Assembly: GCF_004331175.1 (NCBI RefSeq)
Contig: NZ_SJOD01000005.1
Coordinates: 186,001 to 250,000, forward strand
DNA length: 64,000 nt
From: Acinetobacter sp. ANC 4178
Lineage (GTDB): Bacteria > Pseudomonadota > Gammaproteobacteria > Pseudomonadales > Moraxellaceae
Reading direction: 5' to 3'
Translations under genes and position numbers: made by a program
The notes under the pieces: generated by a model
The model's input: only the letters and a program-made list of their open reading frames with translations
Told to the model about the DNA's origin: nothing
The model's database searches: none
Shown here: positions 25,919 to 35,254 of the stretch, in pieces
Position numbering within the stretch: position 1 is the stretch's first letter
Layout: each line of letters opens with the position of its first letter

Positions 25919-27334
25919 ATGCAATTGATTTGGTTCCGACAAGATTTACGTATACAAGACCATGCTGCACTTTGGTATGCCACGCAAACCGACTCCTGTA
26001 TTGCGGTGGTCATCTTGTCTCCCGAACAATGGGCAATTCACCATGATGCTTCTGTAAAAATAGATTTTTATCTACGCCAATTACACGCGCTCAAACAACA
26101 ACTCCATCAACTGAATATTCCACTGCTTATTCACCAAGTGGCCTTATGGAAAGATATTCCGCAAACCTTACTGGATTTAAGTACAGCATATGCAGCGCAA
26201 ACGATTCACGCCAATATCGAGTTGGGTGTGAATGAATTAAAGCGTGATCGCGCAGCTCAAAATCTACTCCAACAACATAAGAAATCATTAGAGCTGTATC
26301 AAGATCGTACCCTTTTCCCAATTGGTTCCATTCGAAATAAATCACAGCACCCCTATCAAGTCTTTGGTGCATTTAAAAAATATTGTTATGAACAATTCAG
26401 TCTAAGTCTGCCGCAATGTTACCCGACACCTACGGCACAGGCTCCTATCAATCTCGTGGTGGACAGCAATATTCCTACACTTGCGGAATTAGGCTGCCAA
26501 ACCCTTAAGTCTGATTTTGACACTCAATGGCCTGTTGGTGAGGAGTATGCCTTACAACACTTAGACGATTTTATCGAAAACCAAGTTAGTCACTATCATA
26601 ATGAAAGAGACTTTCCAAATTTACGAGGCACCAGTCAGCTCTCTCCTTATCTGAATATTGGTTTGCTTTCCATTCGCCAATGCATTCAAGCTTTATTTCG
26701 TAAGCAACACGGACATTTTCTCCCTGAAAATTTAGGACAGCAAACATGGTTAGATGAACTGCTTTGGCGTGAGTTTTATCAGCATATTCTGTATGACTTT
26801 CCACAAGTCTCTAAGCACCAACCTTTCAAAGTAAGTACACAATATATTCAATGGCGCGATGCACCTGAAGATTTAGCTGCATGGCAGCAAGGGCGTACTG
26901 GTATCCCGATTGTCGATGCAGGAATGCGACAGCTGCTTGCTACGGGCTGGATGCACAATCGTGTCCGTATGATCACAGCAATGTTCCTGTGTAAAAACTT
27001 ACTGATTGACTGGCGTCTGGGTGAGCAATGGTTTATGCAACATTTAATTGATGGTGATTTAGCCGCAAATAATGGTGGTTGGCAATGGTGTGCATCTACA
27101 GGTACAGATGCTGTGCCGTATTTTCGTATCTTTAACCCGATTAGCCAATCACAAAAGTTTGATGCCAATGGCGACTATATTCGTAAATGGGTTCCTGAAT
27201 TGGCCCATCTTGATGCCAAGAGCATTCATGAACCATTTGCGAAAAATCCAAACTTGAAACTAGACTACCCTCATCCTATTGTAGATTTAAAATCTAGTCG
27301 TCAGCGGGCAATTGAAGCCTTTAAAGGTATCTAA
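25919..27334 (+). CDS. phrB: Deoxyribodipyrimidine photolyase (class I CPD)
   Basis: 471 residues, the normal length for class I CPD photolyase. The N-terminal alpha/beta antenna-binding domain (1-130, IWFRQDLRIQDHAAL) precedes the helical FAD domain. That domain contains LDELLWREFYQHILYDFP, the highly conserved GIPIVDAGMRQLLATGWMHNRVRMI near residue 325, and NNGGWQWCASTGTDA. It repairs UV-induced cyclobutane dimers using blue light. The enzyme appears complete, with the tryptophans of the electron-transfer region in place. Confidence 0.94.
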   Translation: MQLIWFRQDLRIQDHAALWYATQTDSCIAVVILSPEQWAIHHDASVKIDFYLRQLHALKQQLHQLNIPLLIHQVALWKDIPQTLLDLSTAYAAQTIHANIELGVNELKRDRAAQNLLQQHKKSLELYQDRTLFPIGSIRNKSQHPYQVFGAFKKYCYEQFSLSLPQCYPTPTAQAPINLVVDSNIPTLAELGCQTLKSDFDTQWPVGEEYALQHLDDFIENQVSHYHNERDFPNLRGTSQLSPYLNIGLLSIRQCIQALFRKQHGHFLPENLGQQTWLDELLWREFYQHILYDFPQVSKHQPFKVSTQYIQWRDAPEDLAAWQQGRTGIPIVDAGMRQLLATGWMHNRVRMITAMFLCKNLLIDWRLGEQWFMQHLIDGDLAANNGGWQWCASTGTDAVPYFRIFNPISQSQKFDANGDYIRKWVPELAHLDAKSIHEPFAKNPNLKLDYPHPIVDLKSSRQRAIEAFKGI

Positions 27335-27929
27335 TCCATTTAGCTGATCAAGTACGCTAAAGTTTCTTTATCAGCATTTTCAAAGTGTTGCTCATCATAT
27401 GTAAAACAATATGAAAGCGCTCTATTAATAAACGATTAATACATGAATTTTCATGTTATACTTCATTCATTAATCTACCCAGCTATATTCTTTTCGAATC
27501 TAATCTTTCGACGATTAGATTCGTGCTGAGTTAATTCCTAGATTAAACAACTTGATGTCTCCCCAGACTAAAACTTAGTCCAAATCAAGTTTGCTTTACT
27601 TACATTGAGCAAATCTTTCTCTAAAGTATGATCTTGCTCAAAGATTCTGATTGGTGATATTCCACCACTCCCAAAAGTCAGATCTTCATATGAGGTATGC
27701 TGTTTTGTAGACTTGCATTCTGCTCGCATACAACAACATGACGTGTGGTCAAACGCTTGGTAAGTGATGAGTTTCACCAGATCTTCTCTGACGGAATCGT
27801 GAGTTTTATATGCACTTAACAGTGCATTTACAGCTTCATCAATCGGTACAACTGTATATAAAGCATCTAGCGAACAAGGCAATCTAGGGGGTAGATGAAA
27901 TCTCTTTTGTTTCCTTAAATGAGGTGCTT
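27335..27929. other. 595-bp region with dyads and hairpins ahead of a mini-lipoprotein
   Basis: This region contains an operator-like dyad ACATGAA-TT-TTCATGT (27441-27456) abutting a -10-like TATACT. It also has a perfect 11-bp hairpin, CGAATCTAATC / GATTAGATTCG (27495-27523), with a 7-base loop and no U-tract. No plus-strand gene of credible size is present until the small lipoprotein at 27930. A doubtful minus-strand frame occupies 27568-27882. Confidence 0.45.
27568..27882 (-). CDS. Doubtful ORF, about 104 aa
   Basis: An open frame with a Cys-rich centre (HTSCCCMRAEC) and mixed charged C-terminus ending IWTKF. It has no ATG (TTG start at best) and no ribosome site. The frame is closed by TAA shortly upstream. 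Composition is protein-like, so it may be a real small gene, a remnant, or antisense to an untranslated leader of the lipoprotein gene. Family not recognised. Confidence 0.25.
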   Translation of the reverse strand: MPCSLDALYTVVPIDEAVNALLSAYKTHDSVREDLVKLITYQAFDHTSCCCMRAECKSTKQHTSYEDLTFGSGGISPIRIFEQDHTLEKDLLNVSKANLIWTKF

Positions 27930-28055
27930 ATGCGTACATTTCTAGTGGTCTTACTTACATCATATTACTTGGTTGGCTGCCAAGGGGCAGTAACACCTCC
28001 TCCTCCGTCTACACAACCGCTTATTCAAGATACGCCAAGTGGTTGGGTCGGTTAA
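27930..28055 (+). CDS. Small lipoprotein, 41 aa
   Basis: A short gene with a GAGGTG ribosome site just before its ATG. The product begins MRTFLVVLLTSYYLVGCQGA: a basic N-terminus, a hydrophobic stretch, then a lipobox LVGC with the lipidated Cys at residue 17. The mature peptide of 25 residues is Pro/Thr-rich (VTPPPPSTQP) and ends SGWVG. An intrinsic terminator follows 5 bp after the stop, supporting expression. It is too short to place in a family; other tiny bacterial lipoproteins act as envelope stress or lysis peptides, but nothing here decides this. Confidence 0.7.
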   Translation: MRTFLVVLLTSYYLVGCQGAVTPPPPSTQPLIQDTPSGWVG

Positions 28056-28059
28056 ATTA

Positions 28060-28089
28060 AAAAGCCCCTAGATAAAGGGGCTTATTTTT
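28060..28089 (+). terminator. Intrinsic terminator of the small lipoprotein gene
   Basis: AAGCCCCT and AGGGGCTT form a stem around a 6-base loop, followed by ATTTTT. Confidence 0.85.
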
Positions 28090-28145
28090 CAACAGTAATT
28101 TATAAAAAAACCAGCAATAATCACGCAAACGTGATCCTCAGCTTT

Positions 28146-28925
28146 TTAAGCTGCCTGTTCATCACGCTTAAAGACCAACTCACCTTGAATTGAGCTCACT
28201 GCATCAAAATAATAACCATCAGTATTAAATGATTTTAAATCTTCTACACGATTCAATTGATTCTGAATGATATAACGCGCCATTAAGCCACGTGCTTTTT
28301 TCGCATAAAAACTAATGACTTTGTATTTGCCATTTTTCTGATCTAGGAATACAGGTTTAATAATTTCCGCTTGAACTTTGCTTTGTTTTACGGACTTATA
28401 GTATTCATCCGAAGCCAAATTCACCAATAAGTCAGAATTCGCCTGTGCTAAATCAGCATTGACCAATTGCGTAATCTGATCCCCCCAAAACTCATATAAA
28501 TTATGACCACGTGTATTGGCTAATTTAGTGCCCATTTCTAAGCGGTATGGCATCATCAAGTCCAAGGGACGCAATAAACCATAAAGCCCCGACAACATGC
28601 GTAAATGGTTTTGTGCAAATTCAACGTCTTGCAAAGTTAAATCGTAAGCATCTAAACCGGTATAGACATCCCCTTTAAAGGCAAAAATAGCCTGACGGGC
28701 ATTGGAAAAATTAAATTCAGGTTGCCAGTCACTGAACCGAGCTACATTCAATTGTGCAATTTTTTCACTCACACTCATTAAACTGGCGATTTCTGAAGCA
28801 GATAGTTTACGACTTACGTCTATAAGTTGTTGTGAATGCTCTAACAGTCTTGGTAAAGTGTGTTGATCAGTTGGAAGTGCAGATTGATAATCTAAAGTCT
28901 TAGCAGGAGAAATTAAGGCGAGCAT
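28146..28925 (-). CDS. yaaA: Peroxide stress protein YaaA
   Basis: 259 residues from the ATG giving [13 protein letters not shown], the family's conserved N-terminus (longer in-frame starts add an unrelated leader). Conserved segments include [40 protein letters not shown] and the C-terminal [15 protein letters not shown]. In E. coli YaaA limits free iron and DNA damage during hydrogen peroxide stress. The family has DNA-binding ability. It is encoded alone, with yaaA and the hydrolase gene diverging from a 125-bp region. Confidence 0.92.
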   Translation of the reverse strand: MLALISPAKTLDYQSALPTDQHTLPRLLEHSQQLIDVSRKLSASEIASLMSVSEKIAQLNVARFSDWQPEFNFSNARQAIFAFKGDVYTGLDAYDLTLQDVEFAQNHLRMLSGLYGLLRPLDLMMPYRLEMGTKLANTRGHNLYEFWGDQITQLVNADLAQANSDLLVNLASDEYYKSVKQSKVQAEIIKPVFLDQKNGKYKVISFYAKKARGLMARYIIQNQLNRVEDLKSFNTDGYYFDAVSSIQGELVFKRDEQAA

Positions 28926-29050
28926 ATACAATTTGATTAAAAAATAATTAAACAAACTATAACAGTAGACTTATTTTTTTTCCAATCTGTGTTTTTACTG
29001 ATCATAATCGGTAAAATAGCGGATTCTCCTGCTATTAATCCATTTATCTT

Positions 29051-29680
29051 ATGTCCGAGCAAATTTTCATTCCCGGTCCAGTGGGTCAAATTGAAGTTTT
29101 CGTTGATTACCCACAAGGCGAAGTGAAAGGATTCGCGGTAATTTGCCACCCTCATCCATTGCAAGGCGGTACGCCACAACATAAAGTTCCAGCACTTTTG
29201 GCTCAAATTTTAGTTGAAAATGGCTGTGTGGTTTATCGTCCAAGCTTCCGTGGTTCAGGTCAAAGTGAAGGTGTTCATAATGAAGGACACGGCGAAACTG
29301 ACGATGTATTAAAAGTCATTCATCACGCACGTTTACAACATGTGGGCTTACCATTTTATGCAGGCGGCTTTAGCTTTGGCGCACATGTCATGGCAAAATG
29401 CTACGATGCTTTACCAAGTGAACTCAGATCAATTCAAACCATTTTGTGTGGTCTGCCAACTGCAACTGTTGCAGGTGTTCGTCACTACCAAACACCTGAT
29501 CTTAAAGGTGATATTCTATTTATTCATGGTGAAGCAGACGAAGTCACTTTACTCTCAGATATGATTGCTTGGGCAAAGCCACAACGTCATTTGGTCACCG
29601 TTTTACCTGGTGCCAATCACTTCTTTACTGGGTATTTAAAACAGTTGCGTATTGCGATTTCACGCTTCCTACTGGTTTAA
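29051..29680 (+). CDS. Alpha/beta hydrolase
   Basis: 209 residues with an alpha/beta-hydrolase core. The HPHPLQGGT loop near residue 35 provides the oxyanion hole, the nucleophile elbow is GFSFGA (Ser near residue 108), the acid residue lies in HGEADEV, and the catalytic His in GANHFF. Proteins of this length and HPHPLxGGT motif form a conserved family of small esterase-like enzymes of unknown substrate. No signal peptide is present. The downstream 420 bp (29681-30100) hold only a weak inverted repeat (29801-29825). Confidence 0.85.
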   Translation: MSEQIFIPGPVGQIEVFVDYPQGEVKGFAVICHPHPLQGGTPQHKVPALLAQILVENGCVVYRPSFRGSGQSEGVHNEGHGETDDVLKVIHHARLQHVGLPFYAGGFSFGAHVMAKCYDALPSELRSIQTILCGLPTATVAGVRHYQTPDLKGDILFIHGEADEVTLLSDMIAWAKPQRHLVTVLPGANHFFTGYLKQLRIAISRFLLV

Positions 29681-30100
29681 TCTACAAATATCGAGAAAGA
29701 GATCATTGTCTTATTTCATATGATTTCTTTCTTGAATCCCCCTCTTTTACCTAAGTCATTTTAATTTCACCACCCATCTTCTTCCAAATACTTATACTAA
29801 TATTGGATTCATAAAGTATCCAATACAGCTCAAAATTAAGCAAAATTGTTTTTGCCCGAACCACAACTATCAACTTTTCCTGACTCTATATTTCATCTAA
29901 ATCTTATTATTCCCCCAAAAAAGTAATTTTTAATCTCACACCAATAAATCATTGGCGACAACTGATATAAAAATACTTATTTCAGCTATTTTTTTGGCAT
30001 TTTATGTACATCATCATTTTTCTAATGAACTATATAATCAACGTCTTAGCTTGGGTCGGCTATTCATTCGTCATTATTTTACATTGTATTCAAGGATTTT
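29681..30100. other. 420-bp intergenic region
   Basis: No credible gene is seen. TATTGGAT and ATCCAATA (29801-29825) form an 8-bp inverted repeat with a 9-base spacer, possibly a terminator remnant or operator. The remainder is A+T-rich leader for the DUF2147 gene. Confidence 0.4.
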
Positions 30101-30541
30101 ATGAAAACGATACTCGGGGCAATTTTGTTCGCTTTAGTCACTACATCTACTTATGCTCAGGACATTACAGGAACTTGGCGTTATATTGATGATAAAACTG
30201 GCGAACCTAAAGGTTTGGTGAAAATTGAAAAGCAATCAAATAACACTTATGTAGGTACTGTTCTCAAACTGACACCTCGTCCAGGTTATACGCCAAAAGA
30301 ATTTTGTACTCATTGCCCACCCCCTTTTACAAATAAGCCTATTGTGGGTATGCAAGTCATCTCGGGTTTAAAAACTACAGATGAAATTAATTACAGCAGC
30401 GGTAAAATCCTTGATCCTGTTTCTGGAAAGATGTATAGCTTAAAAGGTAAGATCAGCGCGAATAGTAAAAAACTGTTTTTACGTGGCTATTTCGGGGTTT
30501 CTGCTGTAGGACGTAGCCAGACTTGGTTACGTGTAGAGTAA
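30101..30541 (+). CDS. DUF2147 family secreted protein
   Basis: 146 residues with a signal peptide (MKTILGAILFALVTTSTYA). The mature domain matches DUF2147: ITGTWRYIDDKTGEPKGLVKIEK at the start, a central cysteine pair in FCTHCPPPF, the PIVGMQVISGLK segment and SGKILDPVSGKMYSLKGKI. The family is predicted to be a periplasmic beta-barrel of unknown function that often occurs with metabolic or stress genes. It is monocistronic with a terminator about 65 bp downstream. Confidence 0.87.
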   Translation: MKTILGAILFALVTTSTYAQDITGTWRYIDDKTGEPKGLVKIEKQSNNTYVGTVLKLTPRPGYTPKEFCTHCPPPFTNKPIVGMQVISGLKTTDEINYSSGKILDPVSGKMYSLKGKISANSKKLFLRGYFGVSAVGRSQTWLRVE

Positions 30542-30607
30542 GAGTCTAATCTCAACTTTATTGCGTTGTTTTGACTTGAGCTCAGAAGTCTACCCAATAA
30601 AAATATC

Positions 30608-30647
30608 AATCTGCTGAATGAGCAATCTTACATTCAGCAGATTTTTT
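30608..30647 (+). terminator. Intrinsic terminator after the DUF2147 gene
   Basis: AATCTGCTGAATG pairs with its exact complement across a 10-base loop, followed by six T. Confidence 0.85.
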
Positions 30648-30688
30648 AAAAATTGAAAATAAGCTCTGCTTTCTCATCGAGCAAAACT

Positions 30689-31183
30689 CTAAATCGAAGG
30701 CTGGCGAATTTCATAAATCACGGCCATATATTTTCTTTGAGCCAAGTGCTTGATGATCTTCCCCCCGAGAGTTTCCGCAATTTTACGACTTGCCCAATTT
30801 TCTTCAGCGACTGGATAATAGAGCTGTCATAATCCTAAGTCTTCAAACGCGAATCTAATCAGAGTTTCAACAGCTTCTCGTCCAAATTTATGCCCATGCT
30901 GCGACTCTTTCACCCAAATTCCAACAGTCGGTGCTTCACTCTTTAAACGATGTAACCCACATAAACCTCTAAATTCACTAGTGATTTGATCTCTTATAAC
31001 AAAAACCAATTCATCCTGAGTTTGCATCTTATGCAACCATGAAAGCCACACTTCACGAAACTTTTCCTCAGACTCAGGCACATCCCATGCCATATGTCGC
31101 GCCAGATTTGGAGTAATTGCTGCATAGGCTTCAGATGCATCTTTTTCTTGAAAGCCGTCGAGTTCAAGCCGCTTACTACTGAG
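30689..31183 (-). pseudogene. GNAT acetyltransferase pseudogene
   Basis: A GNAT-type reading frame runs leftward from 31183, with LSSKRLELDGFQ, the central acetyl-CoA region VGIWVKESQHGHKFGREAVE, and then RFAFEDLGL. It is interrupted by an in-frame TGA at 30828. The same frame continues after the stop with QLYYPVAEENWASRKIAETL and GGKIIKHLAQRKYMAVIYEI to a TAG at 30689, exactly the expected C-terminal GNAT motif B. The 5' end also lacks a start codon (a stop precedes at 31184). Both ends therefore point to an inactivated gene of the ribosomal-protein-acetyltransferase-like type. Confidence 0.8.
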
Positions 31184-31235
31184 TTAAAGTAGGTTCAAAC
31201 TGTCTCTTGTTATACACAAACCTTACTCTTGGCTT

Positions 31236-31610
31236 TCACAACCACTCAAATCCGCTGAAACTCTCATCAGTTTTCAATGCATTTTCAACAGCTTGTGCCA
31301 ATTGATTTAATAAACTGCGCTCATTGATACGATCCAGCCAATCCTGATCTTCCGTTGGGTATGAGGTAATCTCACAAACCAAATGCCCTTCTTGATCTGA
31401 ACTTTGACAGGTAATCGACAAAGGCAAGGCATGATTATCGACACTTACAGCAACATGATCACCACTTTGTGGCAAGGTATGGAAGCCATATTGATTGAGT
31501 TTGCCGACCAATAAATCCGCCACATATTCTTGGGTAATATGACATTGGTTCTTTGCGTCCATGACATGTTGATGCTGTTCGCAATTGGCAGTGAATTGTA
31601 ATTTTCGCAT
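31236..31610 (-). CDS. Conserved hypothetical protein, 124 aa
   Basis: A soluble protein starting at MRKLQFTANCEQHQH (AGGTCGAG ribosome-like site; an ATG six codons upstream is possible). It has a mixed alpha/beta appearance, with HITQEYVADLLVGKLNQYG, a strand-rich centre HVAVSVDNHALPLSITC, and an acidic C-terminus ending SFSGFEWL. I do not recognise the family. It shares its direction with the downstream tyrA-aroA gene only in reverse order (it lies after that gene), separated by a terminator, so it is not part of that operon. Confidence 0.65.
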   Translation of the reverse strand: MRKLQFTANCEQHQHVMDAKNQCHITQEYVADLLVGKLNQYGFHTLPQSGDHVAVSVDNHALPLSITCQSSDQEGHLVCEITSYPTEDQDWLDRINERSLLNQLAQAVENALKTDESFSGFEWL

Positions 31611-31652
31611 AGCTCGACCTAAAGGCATTCTTGTTTTATGGGTTTAGCATAA

Positions 31653-31690
31653 GCAATAAAAACAAAACAGCCAAGCATTTGCTTGGCTGT
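31653..31690 (-). terminator. Intrinsic terminator of tyrA-aroA
   Basis: On the minus strand ACAGCCAAGC pairs with GCTTGGCTGT around a 4-base loop, followed by a T-rich tail, 37 bp after the stop. Confidence 0.85.
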
Positions 31691-31726
31691 TGAATCATAA
31701 ATAATTGACTTGTTGAGTCACAAGAC

Positions 31727-33973
31727 TTATTCAGTCACCTGAATGGCTAAGCCTGCTTGATTGGCAAGTTCTGTAAATGTCGGAAAACTGGTTGCAACAG
31801 TTTCTGTACCCAGAATTTTAATTTCACCTGAACTACGTAAACCAGCCATACTAAAGCTCATCGCAATACGGTGGTCATGATGTGATTCAATTTCACCACC
31901 CGCAAAGATTGCCGACCAATCTCCAGATTGACCTTTACCTTCGATGATGATGCCATCATCAGTCGGTGTGCAATCAATGCCCATGGTTTTCAAACCATCT
32001 GCCATGACTTGAATACGGTCAGATTCTTTCACACGCAATTCTGCTGCACCTGTCAGCACAGTTTGACCTTCGGCACATGCCGCGGCAACAAACAATGCTG
32101 GAAACTCATCAATCGCTAGCGGTACTTGGTCTTCAGGCATATGAATACCTTTTAAAGTACGACTACCGCGAATACGAATATCTGCAATAGGTTCGCCACC
32201 TGCAATACGCTCATTTTCAACAGTGAGATCAGCACCCATTTGTTTCAAAATTTCAATCACGCCTGTACGTGTTGGGTTAATGCCCACAGCTTCAAGCGTT
32301 ACATCTGAACCTTCGGTAATGGCAGCACCCACCATAAAGAATGCCGCAGAAGAAATATCAGATGGCACCTGAATGTCAGTACCAACTAACTTACCACCAC
32401 CTTGCAGTGAAATACGATTACCTTCAGTTTTTACTTCATAACCAAAAGCACGTAACATGCGCTCGGTATGATCACGTGTTGGCTCTGGTTCAGTCACAGA
32501 CGTTTCACCCGCTGCCCACAAACCTGCCAATAGAATACCTGATTTCACCTGAGCAGAAGCCATTGGCAAATCGTAATGAATACCTTTTAGCGGTTGGCTA
32601 CCTGTAATCGAAACTGGCGGTGTACCACGTTCACCTGTGGTTTGAATTTGTGCACCCATTTCACGTAAGGGTTTCGCAATTCGTTCCATCGGACGTTTTG
32701 ACAACGAAGCATCACCCGTCATAACTGAATCAAATTTTTGTGCAGAAAGCATTCCTGATAAAAGACGCATAGAGGTGCCTGAGTTGCCCATATACAACGC
32801 GCTTGCAGGTGCTTTTAGACCTTGCATACCAACGCCATGAATAGTCACTTCACCATTTTTAGGACCTTCAATACTCACCCCCATGTCACGGAAGGCTTGT
32901 AGTGTTGCCAAAGCATCTTCACCTTCAAGAAAGCCTGTTACATGGGTTGTGCCTTCTGCAATCGCACCAAACATGATAGAGCGGTGAGACACAGACTTGT
33001 CTCCAGGCACGGTAAACTTACCTTGGAACGTTTTAGGGCCTGGTAAAATGGTAAATTGTTGTGTCACCTTATTTTTCTCCATCAGGGGTTTCTTGGCTAA
33101 CATATGATTGAAATGTTGTCGTGCAGCTTGAGCATTGCCAAGCAAACCCATTAAGGCTGGCGAATCTTCATCTTCAATCAGTTTTCTGAGTACAGCAAGT
33201 TGTTGTTCAAAGCCATCCACAGCATTCAAAATAGCTTTTTTATTGGCAAAAAAGATGTCATGCCACATTTGCGGATCACTGGCCGCAATACGCGAAAAAT
33301 CACGGAATCCACCCGCAGCATAACGGAAGATATCCAGATTATCTGCTCGATTGGCCAATTGTTCGACCAAGTTAAATGCCATCAAATGCGGTAAATGACT
33401 GGTATGCGCCAACACTTCATCGTGTTTTTCCACATCCATGCAAATGACTTCAGCTTTTGCCGCTTGCCAAAGGGTAATTAGTTTTTCAACCGCCCAGGGT
33501 GCACTGCTTGGCAGTGGTGTCAGAATAACTTTATGATGTGCAAATAAATCGACTTTACCTGCATGAACACCTGTATGTTCCGCACCCGCAATTGGATGAC
33601 CTGGCACAAAACCAGCAGGAAGCGTTTCGCCATAAACAGCTTTGGCTGCATCGACAACATTTCCTTTAGTGCTGCCCACATCGGTAATGATGCAGTTTTC
33701 AGATAAATAAGGCTTAATCGTCGCTAAAGCTTTTTCAGTCGCTCGTACAGGCAAAGCAAGTACCACTAAATCGGCACCTTGAACAGCATCGACTGGATTA
33801 CTAAAGCCCTCTGCAATTAAGCCTAAAGCTTTTGCATCTTCCAAGGTCTTGCTTGAACGTGTTGATGCGACAATTTGTTTCGCCAATTTTTCAGCAACTA
33901 TTACACGAGCCAGACTTGAACCAATCAGGCCAAGTCCAATAAATGCAACTTTTTCAAATAATGGCTGTGTCAT
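31727..33973 (-). CDS. tyrA/aroA: Bifunctional prephenate dehydrogenase / EPSP synthase
   Basis: A 748-residue fusion. Residues 1-300 are a TyrA domain with the NAD-binding GLGLIGSSLARVI near residue 14, VGSTKGNVVDA, and PGHPIAGAEHTG. Residues from about 310 to 748 are 5-enolpyruvylshikimate-3-phosphate synthase (AroA): VPGDKSVSHRSIM near the domain start, GNSGTSMRLLSG, SKRPMERIAKPL and a C-terminal DHRIAMSFSMAGL. The fusion joins the sixth common shikimate step with the tyrosine-specific branch. It is a recognised arrangement in Acinetobacter and some pseudomonads. pheA lies 171 bp upstream on the same strand, so an aromatic operon is likely. Confidence 0.95.
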   Translation of the reverse strand: MTQPLFEKVAFIGLGLIGSSLARVIVAEKLAKQIVASTRSSKTLEDAKALGLIAEGFSNPVDAVQGADLVVLALPVRATEKALATIKPYLSENCIITDVGSTKGNVVDAAKAVYGETLPAGFVPGHPIAGAEHTGVHAGKVDLFAHHKVILTPLPSSAPWAVEKLITLWQAAKAEVICMDVEKHDEVLAHTSHLPHLMAFNLVEQLANRADNLDIFRYAAGGFRDFSRIAASDPQMWHDIFFANKKAILNAVDGFEQQLAVLRKLIEDEDSPALMGLLGNAQAARQHFNHMLAKKPLMEKNKVTQQFTILPGPKTFQGKFTVPGDKSVSHRSIMFGAIAEGTTHVTGFLEGEDALATLQAFRDMGVSIEGPKNGEVTIHGVGMQGLKAPASALYMGNSGTSMRLLSGMLSAQKFDSVMTGDASLSKRPMERIAKPLREMGAQIQTTGERGTPPVSITGSQPLKGIHYDLPMASAQVKSGILLAGLWAAGETSVTEPEPTRDHTERMLRAFGYEVKTEGNRISLQGGGKLVGTDIQVPSDISSAAFFMVGAAITEGSDVTLEAVGINPTRTGVIEILKQMGADLTVENERIAGGEPIADIRIRGSRTLKGIHMPEDQVPLAIDEFPALFVAAACAEGQTVLTGAAELRVKESDRIQVMADGLKTMGIDCTPTDDGIIIEGKGQSGDWSAIFAGGEIESHHDHRIAMSFSMAGLRSSGEIKILGTETVATSFPTFTELANQAGLAIQVTE

Positions 33974-34144
33974 CTTTTATGCTTTCGCCTCTAAACCCCA
34001 CACTTTGGCAAGTGCATTTCAACGATATGATCATGTCTAAGTTTTTTTAACTTAAAGATTTTTGCAAGCAGTCTCGACATTATTGAGCTAATCAAAATTA
34101 AGCTTCAATCATGCGAGACAGCAAACCATCTTTTATAGCGAATG

Positions 34145-35254
34145 TTATAGCACAGCGATTGGATAAGAGCCCAATACACGTACTTCTTTCACTAAAGGAC
34201 GAATTTCTTCAATTGCCGCCTTCACATTTTCTTGTTCGATATGCCCTTCAAGGTCAATGAAGAACACATAAGCCCATTTTTCTGGTAAAGCAGGACGCGT
34301 TTCAATACTGGTCAAACTAATTTGGTGTTTTGCAAAAGGTGCTAAGATTTCAAGTAATGCACCCGCGCGGTCATGTGCCGAAATCAACAAAGAGGTTTTG
34401 TCATTGCCACTTTGTGGTACTTTTTCACGACCAATTACCAAGAAACGCGTGGTATTTTCTGGATTATCTTCAATATTGCTGTGCAGAATTTCTAGCTCAT
34501 AAATACTTGCAGCCACATCAGATGCAATCGCAGCCGAATGCCATTCATTACGAATACGGCGCGCCGCTTCTGCATTTGAATTGAGTGCAACACGTTCTAC
34601 ACCTGGGTAATGTGCATCCAACCATTTACGGCACTGTGCCAAGGTTTGTTGATGCGCATAAATCTGCTTAATACTGTCTTTACGCGTATTTTCAGAAATT
34701 AAGAATTGATGATGAATACGTAATTCCACTTCACCAATCACATTTAATGTCGATGATTTAAAACAGTCTAAAGTATGGTTCACGACCCCTTCAGATGAGT
34801 TTTCGACTGGTACTAGACCATAGTGTGCACTGCCCGCTTCAACTTCACGGAATACTTCATCAATTGTTGGCAATGGGCGAACCACCGCATCCTGCCCAAA
34901 ATGCTTCAGTACAGCAGAATGTGTAAATGTTCCCACAGGACCCAAGAAAGCAATGCTTTGCGGTGCTTCTAGTGCTAAACATGCTGACATAATTTCACGG
35001 AATAAACGTGCCATTGTTACATCGGACAAAGGCCCTTCATTACGCTCCATCACATTACGCAGAACTTGTGCTTCACGTTCAGGACGGTAAAACATTGGAT
35101 TCTCTTCAGAAGCAAACTTTGCTTTTGCTACTGCTTCGGCCAAGCGCGCGCGACGATTAATCAGTTGTTGAATCTGTTGATCGACAGAATCAATATCTTC
35201 GCGAATCTTGGTCAAGTCCAGAGAAGTCGTAGTGTTTTGATCGTCGTTGATCAT
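34145..35254 (-). CDS. pheA: Bifunctional chorismate mutase / prephenate dehydratase
   Basis: 369 residues in three parts. Residues 10-95 form an AroQ-type chorismate mutase (REDIDSVDQQIQQLINRR). The prephenate dehydratase domain (about 100-280) has VPVENSSEGVVNHTLD and the TTRFLVIGRE motif. A C-terminal ACT domain (about 290-365) with GALLEILAPFAKHQISLTSI carries the phenylalanine-binding ESRP-like motif, here IETRP, suggesting feedback inhibition by phenylalanine. It converts chorismate to phenylpyruvate. Together with tyrA-aroA just downstream it supplies both aromatic branches. The 439-bp upstream region has no visible trp/phe-type attenuator. Confidence 0.95.
   Translation of the reverse strand: MINDDQNTTTSLDLTKIREDIDSVDQQIQQLINRRARLAEAVAKAKFASEENPMFYRPEREAQVLRNVMERNEGPLSDVTMARLFREIMSACLALEAPQSIAFLGPVGTFTHSAVLKHFGQDAVVRPLPTIDEVFREVEAGSAHYGLVPVENSSEGVVNHTLDCFKSSTLNVIGEVELRIHHQFLISENTRKDSIKQIYAHQQTLAQCRKWLDAHYPGVERVALNSNAEAARRIRNEWHSAAIASDVAASIYELEILHSNIEDNPENTTRFLVIGREKVPQSGNDKTSLLISAHDRAGALLEILAPFAKHQISLTSIETRPALPEKWAYVFFIDLEGHIEQENVKAAIEEIRPLVKEVRVLGSYPIAVL

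Noticed and set aside
30004..30189. Hydrophobic 61-codon frame overlapping the DUF2147 start
   Set aside because: It lies largely in A+T-rich leader and overlaps the well-supported signal peptide of the next gene.
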